A stretch of DNA of 64,000 nt from Jiangella gansuensis DSM 44835. GTDB lineage: Bacteria > Actinomycetota > Actinomycetes > Jiangellales > Jiangellaceae. The notes beneath the pieces are model-generated. The model worked only from the letters and a program-made list of their open reading frames with translations. It made no database searches and had not been told where the DNA came from. The stretch spans positions 310,001 through 374,000 of the forward strand of contig NZ_KI911782.1 in NCBI RefSeq assembly GCF_000515395.1. Direction: 5' to 3'. The first letter of the stretch is position 1; each line of letters opens with the position of its first letter. Position numbers and translations under genes: made by a program. This document shows positions 53,007 to 60,653 of the stretch, in pieces.

Positions 53007-53960
53007 ATGAACCGCTTCGCCGCCCTGTCGCCCACAGCTACCGGCGCTCTGGCCTGCACAGCCGGGATGACCGTCGTCGGCACGTCGATCGCGTTGGCGC
53101 CCTTCCTGGCCGGCTACCCGGTACTCGCCGGCCAGGCCTGGCGCTATCTGCTGGCCGGGCTCGTGCTGGTCGGCGTGATGGTCGCGCGTGGCGTGCCGAT
53201 GCCGCGGCCACGGCTGCGCCAGCTCGGGCGGCTGGTGCTGCTGGCCGGCACCGGTCTGGCTGCTTTCAACTGGTTGCTGATCGAGGGCACCCAGCGCTCC
53301 GACCCGGCGTTCTTCGCGGCCGTCATCGGTGCGACACCGCTGGTGCTCGCGCTGGCCGGACCGCTGCTCGACGGCGGCCGGGTACATGCCCGGACGGTGG
53401 CGGGCAGTGTGGCCGTCGTGGCCGGGATCCTCGTGGTCCAGGGCGCGACGACCGCCCCGCTCGGCGCCGTCCCGTATGCCGTCGGGTTCCTGCTGTGTGA
53501 GGCCGCGTTCACCCTGCTGGCGGTTCCCCTGCTGCGCGCGTGGGGCCCGCTGCGGGTCTCGGCCGCGGCCTGCCTCGTCGCCGTGCCGCTGCTGGCCGGG
53601 GTGGCCGTGATGGAACCAGGCGCCGACCTCGTCGTCCCGACGGTGGCCGAGGTGGCCACGCTGGGCTTCCTCGCCGTGGGCACGACGGCCATCGCGTTCC
53701 TGCTCTGGTATGGCGGGGTGCTGCGGCTGGGCGCGGACCGCGCCGGCCTGTTCGCCGGCGTCATGCCGATCGCTGGTGTGCTGGCGGGTGTGGTCGCCGG
53801 GACCTCGGTTTGGTCGCCGGCGGCGCTGGTCGGTGCGCTGTTGTGCGGCACCGGTATCGCGGTCGGGCTGCGGCGCGGCTCCGGTCCCGCGCAGTTCGCG
53901 GACGGCGGACGTCCAAGCCCTGCCGCCACGCAGCCGGTTCCCGCAGAATCGGGGTCATGA
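53007..53960 (+). CDS. EamA/DMT family transporter
   Basis: This 317-residue ten-span exporter-type protein has two EamA repeats (GYPVLAGQAWRYLLAGLVLV; LLAGTGLAAFNWLLIEGTQR; TTAIAFLLWYGGVLRLGADR; AGLFAGVMPIAGVLAGVVAG). It diverges from a MocR-type regulator, a common pairing where the regulator senses the exported or a related compound. The C-terminal tail is Pro/Ala-rich and its stop overlaps the phosphatase start by four bases. Substrate unknown. Confidence 0.9.
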   Translation: MNRFAALSPTATGALACTAGMTVVGTSIALAPFLAGYPVLAGQAWRYLLAGLVLVGVMVARGVPMPRPRLRQLGRLVLLAGTGLAAFNWLLIEGTQRSDPAFFAAVIGATPLVLALAGPLLDGGRVHARTVAGSVAVVAGILVVQGATTAPLGAVPYAVGFLLCEAAFTLLAVPLLRAWGPLRVSAAACLVAVPLLAGVAVMEPGADLVVPTVAEVATLGFLAVGTTAIAFLLWYGGVLRLGADRAGLFAGVMPIAGVLAGVVAGTSVWSPAALVGALLCGTGIAVGLRRGSGPAQFADGGRPSPAATQPVPAESGS

Positions 53961-54370
53961 GCGCCGGCTGGCTGGATGACGACGGACTCGTGACGATGCC
54001 GTCGGGGGTGACGCTGCGCGGCCGGCGGATCGGTGCCACCGTCAGCCCCGCCGACTTCGCGCTGGTGCTGACGGGCGGCCCGCTGCCGGCTTGGCCACAC
54101 CGCCGGGTCGACTGGCCGGACTTCTGGATCCCCAGGAACCGCGCCGACGCGCTGGCCGCCCTGCACGAGGCGTACCGCCGGGCTCGCGACGGCGAACGGG
54201 TCGAGGTCATGTGCCTCGGCGGGCGCGGCCGCACCGGAACGGCCCTGGCGGCCATCGCCATCCTCGATGGGGTACCGGTGGGGGACGCCGTCGGCTGGAT
54301 CCGCGAGCACTACAACCGGCACGCCGTGGAGACTCCCCTGCAGCGGCTCTGGCTGCGCACCGTCCGCTAG
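53957..54370 (+). CDS. Protein-tyrosine-phosphatase-like protein
   Basis: This 137-residue protein has a Cx5R phosphatase loop, MCLGGRGRTGTALAAIAILD, with catalytic Cys and Arg in the P-loop and a WPDFWIPRNRADALAALHEA segment, where an upstream Asp (DWPDF) may be the general acid. It fits small dual-specificity or PTP-like proteins. It is translationally coupled to a DMT exporter gene, an unusual partner. Target could be a protein or a small phosphate ester. Confidence 0.78.
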   Translation: MSAGWLDDDGLVTMPSGVTLRGRRIGATVSPADFALVLTGGPLPAWPHRRVDWPDFWIPRNRADALAALHEAYRRARDGERVEVMCLGGRGRTGTALAAIAILDGVPVGDAVGWIREHYNRHAVETPLQRLWLRTVR

Positions 54371-54521
54371 GGCCCGCATTCGATCCTCCCTGATCCTGTC
54401 GGCGAATGAATGCGTGCGATCCGGGTACGGAGTTCGTGACATAGGCGCATGGTAGAGAGCCGTTTCGAGGCTTCGGCGCCGTACATACGAAGGAAGGTCG
54501 GCCGGGGCCGCCGAAACGGGT

Positions 54522-54531
54522 CATGATCATG
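54522..54531. repeat. Palindrome CATGATCATG
   Basis: A perfect 10-base palindrome in the 290-base gap before the desaturase gene. The TGATCATG core is shared with the inverted repeat at 37787-37835. No promoter could be assigned in this gap. Confidence 0.3.
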
Positions 54532-54660
54532 CAATCGCCCCCAATTCGTCGGTGTGATCACGCCCGATGTCGGCGTCTACCGCATCCAATCTCCCGACCA
54601 CGCGATCCGAGGGCGGTCCCCTGAGGGCTGGCGGCCAGACACGACGACGAGGAGTTCCGC

Positions 54661-55791
54661 ATGACCACCGACCGCATGCTCGACCGACGAGCTGATCCGG
54701 GGGCCCGTGACGATTCCGGGTCAGCGCACCCGACGACGTCCGCCGTGTCGCGGCGCGTACGTCACGTCAGCACGTACACCGAGCTCTCCCATCGGGTCCG
54801 GACGGCCGGGCTGCTGCGGAGGCGCTATGGCTACTACTGGTCCAGGATCACCGCGGCGGTGCTGGCATTCGTGGGGATCTGGGTCGCCTTCGCGTTCCTG
54901 GGCGACTCGTGGTTTCAGCTGATCCTGGCCGCGATGCTGGCGGTCGTATTGGCACAGTTCGGCTTCCTCGGACACGACAGCGCGCATCGGCAGATCTTCA
55001 GGTCGAACCGCTGGAACGAGTGGGGCGCTCGCGTCATGTCCGGGGTGTTCGTCGGGCTCAGTTACGGCTGGTGGCAGTCCAAGCACAACCGCCACCACGC
55101 GAACCCGAACAAGGAGGACGCCGACCCCGACGTCGGCCCTGGTGTCCTGGCCTTCACGCCGGCCGTCGCCGATGCTCGCCGCGGGCTCGCCGCCCGGCTG
55201 ACACCTCGCCAGGGCTACTTCTTCTTCCCGCTCCTTCTGCTCGAAGGGCTCGCTCTGCACGTCGCGAGCATCCAGACGATTCTGCGGCAGCCTCTGAAGC
55301 ACCGGTGGGTCGAGGCGCTGTTCGTCGGCGGGCGTCTCGGCGGATACGTCACCGTGCTGCTGGTGGTGCTCCCGCCGGGTAAGGCCGCGGCCTTCTTCGG
55401 CGTCCAGATGGGCCTCTTCGGGCTGCTCCTCGGTGGGTCGTTCGCGCCCAACCACATCGGCATGCCTATCGTCGCGCCGGACCAGAAGATCGACTTCCTG
55501 CGCCGCCAGGTGCTGATGTCGCGCAACATCAGGGGCGGTCTGGCCATGGACTTCGCGCTCGGCGGGCTGAACTATCAGATCGAACACCACCTCTTCCCGA
55601 ACATGCCCCGGCCGAACCTGCGCAAGGCGCGGCCGATCGTGCGTGCTCACTGCGCCGAACACAAAGTGACCTACACCGAAACCAGTCTGTTGGGTGCGTA
55701 CCGAAGCGTCGTCCGCTACCTCAACCAGGTCGGCCTGCGCGGGAGAAGGGACACGTTCCGCTGTCCGCTGGCCATGGAGTTTCGCGGGTGA
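54661..55791 (+). CDS. Membrane fatty acid desaturase
   Basis: This 376-residue di-iron desaturase has the three His boxes: HDSAH (105-109), HNRHH (142-146) and QIEHH (306-310). The Gln in the third box is typical of front-end (delta-5/delta-6 or linoleoyl-CoA-type) acyl desaturases; there is no fused cytochrome b5 domain, so it needs a separate ferredoxin or reductase. Four hydrophobic spans surround the boxes. Gene stands alone, with no reductase neighbour. Product regiochemistry cannot be read from sequence. Confidence 0.93.
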   Translation: MTTDRMLDRRADPGARDDSGSAHPTTSAVSRRVRHVSTYTELSHRVRTAGLLRRRYGYYWSRITAAVLAFVGIWVAFAFLGDSWFQLILAAMLAVVLAQFGFLGHDSAHRQIFRSNRWNEWGARVMSGVFVGLSYGWWQSKHNRHHANPNKEDADPDVGPGVLAFTPAVADARRGLAARLTPRQGYFFFPLLLLEGLALHVASIQTILRQPLKHRWVEALFVGGRLGGYVTVLLVVLPPGKAAAFFGVQMGLFGLLLGGSFAPNHIGMPIVAPDQKIDFLRRQVLMSRNIRGGLAMDFALGGLNYQIEHHLFPNMPRPNLRKARPIVRAHCAEHKVTYTETSLLGAYRSVVRYLNQVGLRGRRDTFRCPLAMEFRG

Positions 55792-55810
55792 GTGCTGGAG
55801 CAGCTTCGCC

Positions 55811-56632
55811 TCAGCGTCGAGGGAGGATCACCGGCGCGCTGGAGCGCGGGTGCGCGACGACTTCGATGTCGTGTTCGTAGACGTCGCTGAGCAGGCCGCT
55901 CACCAGCACCTCCGCGGGCGGCCCGCACGAGACCAGGCGTCCGCGCGAGAGCACCGCGACCCGGTCCGCGTGCGCCGCGGCCAGGTTGAGGTCGTGCAGG
56001 ACGACGACGACGGCGGCACCGGCCGCGGCGCGCTGCCGGGCCACCGCGAGCACCAGTTCCTGGTGACGCAGGTCCAGCGCGGCGGTCGGTTCGTCCAGCA
56101 GCATCAGCCCGGTGCGCTGGGCCAGTACGCGGGCCAGAGCGACCCGCGCCTGCTCGCCGCCGGACAACGACGTGAACCGCCGGCCGGCGAAGTCGACGAC
56201 GTCGGCCTGCGCCATGGCCTCCGCGACGGCCGCTTCGTCCTCGTCCGACAGGTCCGACCCAGTCCACGGCGCCCGCCCCATCTCGACCACGTCGGCGACG
56301 GTGAACGGGAACGACAGCGTCACCTTCTGCAGCAGCACGGACCGGCGCATCGCCGCCTCGGTCTGGGTCCACGAGCCCAGCGGCTGCCCGTGAAGTGCCA
56401 CCGTCCCGCCGGCCACTCGGACGTCGCCGGTGAGGACGGAGAGCAGGGTCGACTTGCCGGCGCCGTTCGGGCCGACCAGCGCGAGCACCTCGCCGGCGCG
56501 GACGTCCACGCTGACGTCGTCGAGCACGCGCGCCCCGCCGAGCGTCACGCTCACGCCGGACGCCGAGGTCACCGCCGCACCAGCCGGGACGGGAGCCGGC
56601 AGCCGTGCCCCCCGGCGCACTGCGAGCCTCAT
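55811..56632 (-). CDS. hmuV: Haem ABC transporter ATP-binding protein HmuV
   Basis: This 273-residue ATPase has Walker A GPNGAGKST, signature LSGGEQARVALAR, Walker B LMLLDEPTAALD and the switch His in VLHDLNLAAAHADR. The pattern SFPFTVADVVEMGRAPW is typical of HmuV. The ATG at 56632 overlaps the hmuU stop by four bases. Last gene of the haem operon; its end converges on the desaturase gene. Confidence 0.94.
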   Translation of the reverse strand: MRLAVRRGARLPAPVPAGAAVTSASGVSVTLGGARVLDDVSVDVRAGEVLALVGPNGAGKSTLLSVLTGDVRVAGGTVALHGQPLGSWTQTEAAMRRSVLLQKVTLSFPFTVADVVEMGRAPWTGSDLSDEDEAAVAEAMAQADVVDFAGRRFTSLSGGEQARVALARVLAQRTGLMLLDEPTAALDLRHQELVLAVARQRAAAGAAVVVVLHDLNLAAAHADRVAVLSRGRLVSCGPPAEVLVSGLLSDVYEHDIEVVAHPRSSAPVILPRR

Positions 56633-57801
56633 GCCCAGCCTCCCTGCCGAGTCCGGGTACGCCGTAGCAGCCAGAAGAACAGCGGGCCACCGACCAGTGC
56701 GGTCAGCATCCCGAGCGGCAGGTCGGCGTAGTCGATCGCGGTACGTGCCACCAGATCCGCGCTGACCAGCAGCAGTGCCCCGCCCAGGGCGCTGGCCGGC
56801 AGCAGCACCCGGTGCCCCGGCCCGGCGATCATGCGGATCAGATGCGGCACGACAAGGCCGACGAACCCGATGACCCCGGCGAACGCCACACCGGACCCGA
56901 CCAGCATCGCGACCGCCACGATGGCGACGATGCGCAGCCGCTCCACCCGCACGCCGAGGTGCCGGGCCGACCGCTCGCCGAGCGCCAGCAGGTCCAGCGA
57001 CCGGCCCATCGTCACCGCGAGTACAAGGCCCACCCCGACGAACGGCAGCACCGCGACGACGGCCGGCCAGCGGGCGCCGTTGAGACTGCCTAGCTGCCAG
57101 AAGACGATCTGCTCCCGGGCCTCCGGAGTGGCGACGAACGTCGCGAAGGCCACGATGGCGAACGCGACGGCGGTGACGGCGACGCCGGTCAGCACGAGCG
57201 TCACCACCTCCGTCCGGCCCGCCGAGCGGGACAGCACGTACACCAGCAGCGTGGTGATGAGTCCGGACAGGAAGGCCGCGACGGCGACCGTCCACTCGCC
57301 CAGCGCCGTCGTCCCCGTGACGAAGACCAGGCTGGCACCGACGGCCGCGCCGGGGGACACCCCGACGATGGCCGGCTCGGCCAGGGGGTTGCCGAACACT
57401 CCCTGCATCAGGGCGCCGGCGGTCGCGAGCGCGGCGCCGACCAGCAGCGCCAGCACCACACGCGGGAAGCGGACCAGCCAGAGCGTGTTCTCACCCTGCA
57501 CGTGCTGCGGAAGAGGGCCCACGTCGAACGGCAGGTCGACGTCGAGCCCGGCACGGGCCAACAGCCACTCCGCGTTCACGTCCAGGCGGTGCATCATCGA
57601 GCCGACGACCTCGGCCGGCGGGATCTGCAACTGCCCGCGACCGGCGGACACCACCGTCATGACGACCAGTGCGAAGGTCAGGCCGCCGATCAGCAGGGGA
57701 CCGCGGCCGCGCCGCCACCACGGCCGGCGACCCGGCGCCGGGTCAGGTGTCGTGCCGGGCGGCGAGTGAGTCGACGCCGACGGTTCCACCACCGCCGTCA
57801 T
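56629..57801 (-). CDS. hmuU: Haem ABC transporter permease HmuU
   Basis: This 390-residue FecCD-type permease has about ten spans. Family motifs: RFPRVVLALLVGAALATAGA, GNPLAEPAIVGVSPGAAVGA, and AGVIGFVGLVVPHLIRMIAG. It lies between hmuT and hmuV with 4-base overlaps at both ends, so all three are made together. A Pro-rich cytoplasmic N-terminus precedes the first span. Confidence 0.94.
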   Translation of the reverse strand: MTAVVEPSASTHSPPGTTPDPAPGRRPWWRRGRGPLLIGGLTFALVVMTVVSAGRGQLQIPPAEVVGSMMHRLDVNAEWLLARAGLDVDLPFDVGPLPQHVQGENTLWLVRFPRVVLALLVGAALATAGALMQGVFGNPLAEPAIVGVSPGAAVGASLVFVTGTTALGEWTVAVAAFLSGLITTLLVYVLSRSAGRTEVVTLVLTGVAVTAVAFAIVAFATFVATPEAREQIVFWQLGSLNGARWPAVVAVLPFVGVGLVLAVTMGRSLDLLALGERSARHLGVRVERLRIVAIVAVAMLVGSGVAFAGVIGFVGLVVPHLIRMIAGPGHRVLLPASALGGALLLVSADLVARTAIDYADLPLGMLTALVGGPLFFWLLRRTRTRQGGWA

Positions 57802-58970
57802 GGCCGGTAGACCGCTCGGGCCAGCGCCTCGATGGTTCGGCCGCTGCGTGGGCCGAAGCTGAGCAGGACCGAGTCCGCCATGTCGACGACGCGCAGCTTC
57901 TCGCCGGCCGGGGTCTGTGCCACGCCGGGCAGCCGCAGCATGCCGTCGACGCCGCCGATGGAGTCCAGGCCCTTGGTCATCATGATGATCACGTCGGGTG
58001 CGGCCTCGATCAGCGCCTCCGACGTGATCTGCGTGAACGGCCGGTCGAGCCCGATGTCGGTGCCGACGTCGACCGCGCCGATGGCGCGGATCATCGCATC
58101 GGCGCCGGAGCCGGGGCCCGCCAGCAGCTGGACCATGCCGCCGCGTGTGTAGAGGAACGCGATGCGCAGCGGGTCATCGCCGGACGGGGCCAGGGCCACC
58201 GCCGCGGCGACCTCGCCCTCGGTCCGGTCGAGTAGGTCCTCCCCGGCGTCGGGCACACCCAAGGTGCCGGCGACTGCCCGGATCTGGCCGGGGATCCGGT
58301 CGAGATCCCGCGCATCGTCGAAGAAGATGACCGGGATGCCGGCGTCGCGCAACTGCTGCTGCACCTCCGGCGGGCCGACGCTCGCGTCGGTCAGCACGAC
58401 GGAGGGGTTCAGGCCGAGGACCGCTTCGGCATTGAGGTCGTGCCCGCCCGGTGTCACCAGCGGCAGCTCCGCGGCCTGCGGGAACCCGGTGGACGCGTCC
58501 CGGCCGACCACACGGTCGCCGAGGCCGAGGCTGAAGACGATCTCGGCGAGAGTGCCGTAGAGGTCGACGGCGAGGATGCGGCTGGCGTCGTCGACGACCA
58601 CGGTCTCGCCGTCGCAGGACTCGACCGTCACGGGCAGGGTGGGCTCCACGGTGCTCTCGATCGGCACGACCTCCTGGTCCACGATCGCGGTGGACGGGCC
58701 GACGATTTCCCGCGGGTCCACGCCGTCACCGCCGGGCGCCGGGGCCGGCTCCTCCAGGTGCAACGCCTGACCGTCGGCGTCGACGGTGACCGCGAAGCCC
58801 TCGACCGGGTCGGGGCACGCGTCGACGACCGCGGGCGGCTCAGCCGTCGCGGTCTCGCCGGCGCCGTTCCCGCCGGCCGAGCGGGTGTCGTCGGCGGGGG
58901 CGACGCAGCCGGCGATCGCAAGCAGACCGGCGAGGAGCGCCGCCGCGCCGGTGACCAGGCGCCGGCGCAC
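57798..58970 (-). CDS. hmuT: Haem-binding lipoprotein HmuT
   Basis: This 390-residue lipoprotein has a signal with lipobox LAIAGC (lipidated Cys about residue 22), then a Ser/Gly/Ala linker and a PBP class III fold. Features include RILAVDLYGTLAEIVFSLGL, GDRVVGRDASTGFPQAAELP, and ALIEAAPDVIIMMTKGLDSI. The length is 40-50 residues more than usual because of an N-terminal insert (about 25-110). The GTG at 58970 follows the hmuO stop by one base. It should receive haem from surface HtaA proteins. Confidence 0.93.
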   Translation of the reverse strand: MRRRLVTGAAALLAGLLAIAGCVAPADDTRSAGGNGAGETATAEPPAVVDACPDPVEGFAVTVDADGQALHLEEPAPAPGGDGVDPREIVGPSTAIVDQEVVPIESTVEPTLPVTVESCDGETVVVDDASRILAVDLYGTLAEIVFSLGLGDRVVGRDASTGFPQAAELPLVTPGGHDLNAEAVLGLNPSVVLTDASVGPPEVQQQLRDAGIPVIFFDDARDLDRIPGQIRAVAGTLGVPDAGEDLLDRTEGEVAAAVALAPSGDDPLRIAFLYTRGGMVQLLAGPGSGADAMIRAIGAVDVGTDIGLDRPFTQITSEALIEAAPDVIIMMTKGLDSIGGVDGMLRLPGVAQTPAGEKLRVVDMADSVLLSFGPRSGRTIEALARAVYRP

Positions 58971-58971
58971 G

Positions 58972-59649
58972 TCAGCCGGCCACGGGGTGGTGCGCGCCGA
59001 GCTCGTCGAAGACCTCGGTGTTCAGCTGGTAGGCGACGAGGACTTCGTCGATGACGCGGTCCCGCTCGTCCGGGCTCCACGGCGCGGTGTCGAGCCGGGC
59101 GCGGTACTCGTCCTTGAACAACTTCGGCTTCGTGATGCCCTGGAAGCGGTAGAACCGCACGCCGTCGCCGCCGGATTCGAAGCCGTACGTGCGTGCGATG
59201 GTGGCACCGATCGCCAGGCCACCGGAGAGATCGCCCAGGTAGCGGGTGTAGTGGTGGGCGACGAACCCGCCCGGCCACTGCGCGGTGACCCGGATGCGCT
59301 CGGCGTACCGGCGGGTGGCCGGAAGGGGCTGGAGGTCGTCGACGGCGTCCGGCCCCAGCAGGTGGGCGAGGTCGGCCCGGATGCTGGGCACCCGGGTCAG
59401 CTGGTCGGACACGAAAGGTCCGGCGACCGGGTCGTCGCGCATGCTCTCGGCGACCGCTTCGAGCGCCTCGTAGATGAACAGGTGCTGGGTGACCATGGCC
59501 GCGTAGCCGCTGCGGTCGATCCGGCCGTCCATCAGTGCCGACATGAAGCCCGCGCCCTCGGCTCGGCGGTGCAGATCCCAGCTGCGTTCGCGTAGCGCCT
59601 GCGAGAACGTCCGGTGTTCGGCGTGGGCCTGGCTGCGGATGGCTGGCAC
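58972..59649 (-). CDS. hmuO: Haem oxygenase HmuO
   Basis: This 225-residue enzyme opens haem to biliverdin, CO and iron. The proximal His is H27 in SWDLHRRAE and the distal helix reads YLGDLSGG, with the key D140 and Gly residues intact. HHYTRYLGDLSGG and QGITKPKLFKDEYRA complete the family pattern. It is the first gene of the haem operon, directly below the iron boxes, so it should be made only in iron shortage. Confidence 0.95.
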   Translation of the reverse strand: MPAIRSQAHAEHRTFSQALRERSWDLHRRAEGAGFMSALMDGRIDRSGYAAMVTQHLFIYEALEAVAESMRDDPVAGPFVSDQLTRVPSIRADLAHLLGPDAVDDLQPLPATRRYAERIRVTAQWPGGFVAHHYTRYLGDLSGGLAIGATIARTYGFESGGDGVRFYRFQGITKPKLFKDEYRARLDTAPWSPDERDRVIDEVLVAYQLNTEVFDELGAHHPVAG

Positions 59650-59749
59650 GGATTCTCCTCCGGTCGGCGCTGGTCACCACGCTGGTCCGCCGGGCCGTCG
59701 TGGCGCCGGGCGAGGCGATGGTGGACCTGGTGGACATCAGTATGCACTC

Positions 59750-59783
59750 TTAGGCTTGCCTATCCCAATATAGGCAAGCCTTA
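59750..59783. promoter_or_regulatory. Double iron box of the haem locus
   Basis: TTAGGCTTGCCTAT (59750-59763) and ATAGGCAAGCCTTA (59770-59783) form an inverted repeat (13 of 14 pairs, 6-base spacer). Each can be read as a DtxR/IdeR-type iron box (about 13-14 of 19 matches to the actinobacterial consensus). It lies between hmuO and the divergent surface-protein operon, so one repressor could control both. Confidence 0.75.
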
Positions 59784-59843
59784 CCTATACCGATAGTGTC
59801 TCCTTCATCCGCAGTCATCCGACATCGCACTGAAGGGTGGGAC

Positions 59844-60653
59844 ATGTCGATCGGAACGGGACGGCGCGCAGGTCGCCGTCGATGGGGCACGGCTCTGGGG
59901 GTGCTTCTCGCGGTCGGGGGGTCACTGGGTGTCGCCGAGACGGCGACGGCCGCGACGGCATCCGGCCCGGAAGGGCAGACGATCACCGTGTCGAAGGTGG
60001 AGGGCCTCGATCCCGCGGGCGAGACCGTCACCGTCCACGGCGAAGGCTTCGACCTCGCCACCGGCATCTACGTGGTCGTCTGCGTCAACACCGGCGCCGG
60101 GCAGCAGCCGACGCCCTGCCTCGGCGGCGTTGACATGGAAGGATCTGCAGGCGCGTCAGCTTGGATCTCGTCCAACCCGCCGTCCTATGGCGAAGGGCTG
60201 GCCCAGCCGTTCGAGGAGGTCGACGGCAAAGGCTCGTTCGACGTCCAGCTGACGGTCGCGGGCAGCGACGAGTTCACCGACTGCCTCGACCCGGCGCAGG
60301 CGCCGAACGGCTGCGTCGTCGGGACCCGGGCCGACCACACCCGCACCGCGGACCGCAGCGCCGACGTCGTCATCCCGATCACGTTCGCCGCCGGTGCCGG
60401 CGGGGACGCGGGCGGCGACGGCGCCGGATCCGGTGCCGCTGCTGGCACCGACACGGGGGCCGGCGACCGCGAAACCGCCGGCACCGGCGGCCCGTCCCCG
60501 AGCAGCACCACCGCCGGCGGCGCCGGATCCGACCTGGCCGAGACCGGGTCGCCGGTCGGGCCGGTCGCGCTGGCCGCACTCGCTCTGCTGGGCGCCGGAG
60601 GCGCCCTCGTCATCGCACGCCGCCGTCCGACCGAGGAGACGAACCGACCGTGA
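59844..60653 (+). CDS. Surface protein with LAETG sorting signal, haem locus
   Basis: This 269-residue protein has a signal peptide (RRWGTALGVLLAVGGSLGV, cleavage near TATAA), a strand-rich neocarzinostatin-like domain (ITVSKVEGLDPAGETVTVHG; VVCVNTGAGQQPTPCLGG), a Gly/Ala/Thr-rich linker, then LAETG (231-235), a hydrophobic span and a short RRR tail. That is a sortase sorting signal of the LAxTG class. Divergence from hmuO across iron boxes implies iron-repressed haem capture. The ATG at 59844 follows GAAGGGTGG. It overlaps the htaA-like start by four bases. Confidence 0.88.
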   Translation: MSIGTGRRAGRRRWGTALGVLLAVGGSLGVAETATAATASGPEGQTITVSKVEGLDPAGETVTVHGEGFDLATGIYVVVCVNTGAGQQPTPCLGGVDMEGSAGASAWISSNPPSYGEGLAQPFEEVDGKGSFDVQLTVAGSDEFTDCLDPAQAPNGCVVGTRADHTRTADRSADVVIPITFAAGAGGDAGGDGAGSGAAAGTDTGAGDRETAGTGGPSPSSTTAGGAGSDLAETGSPVGPVALAALALLGAGGALVIARRRPTEETNRP

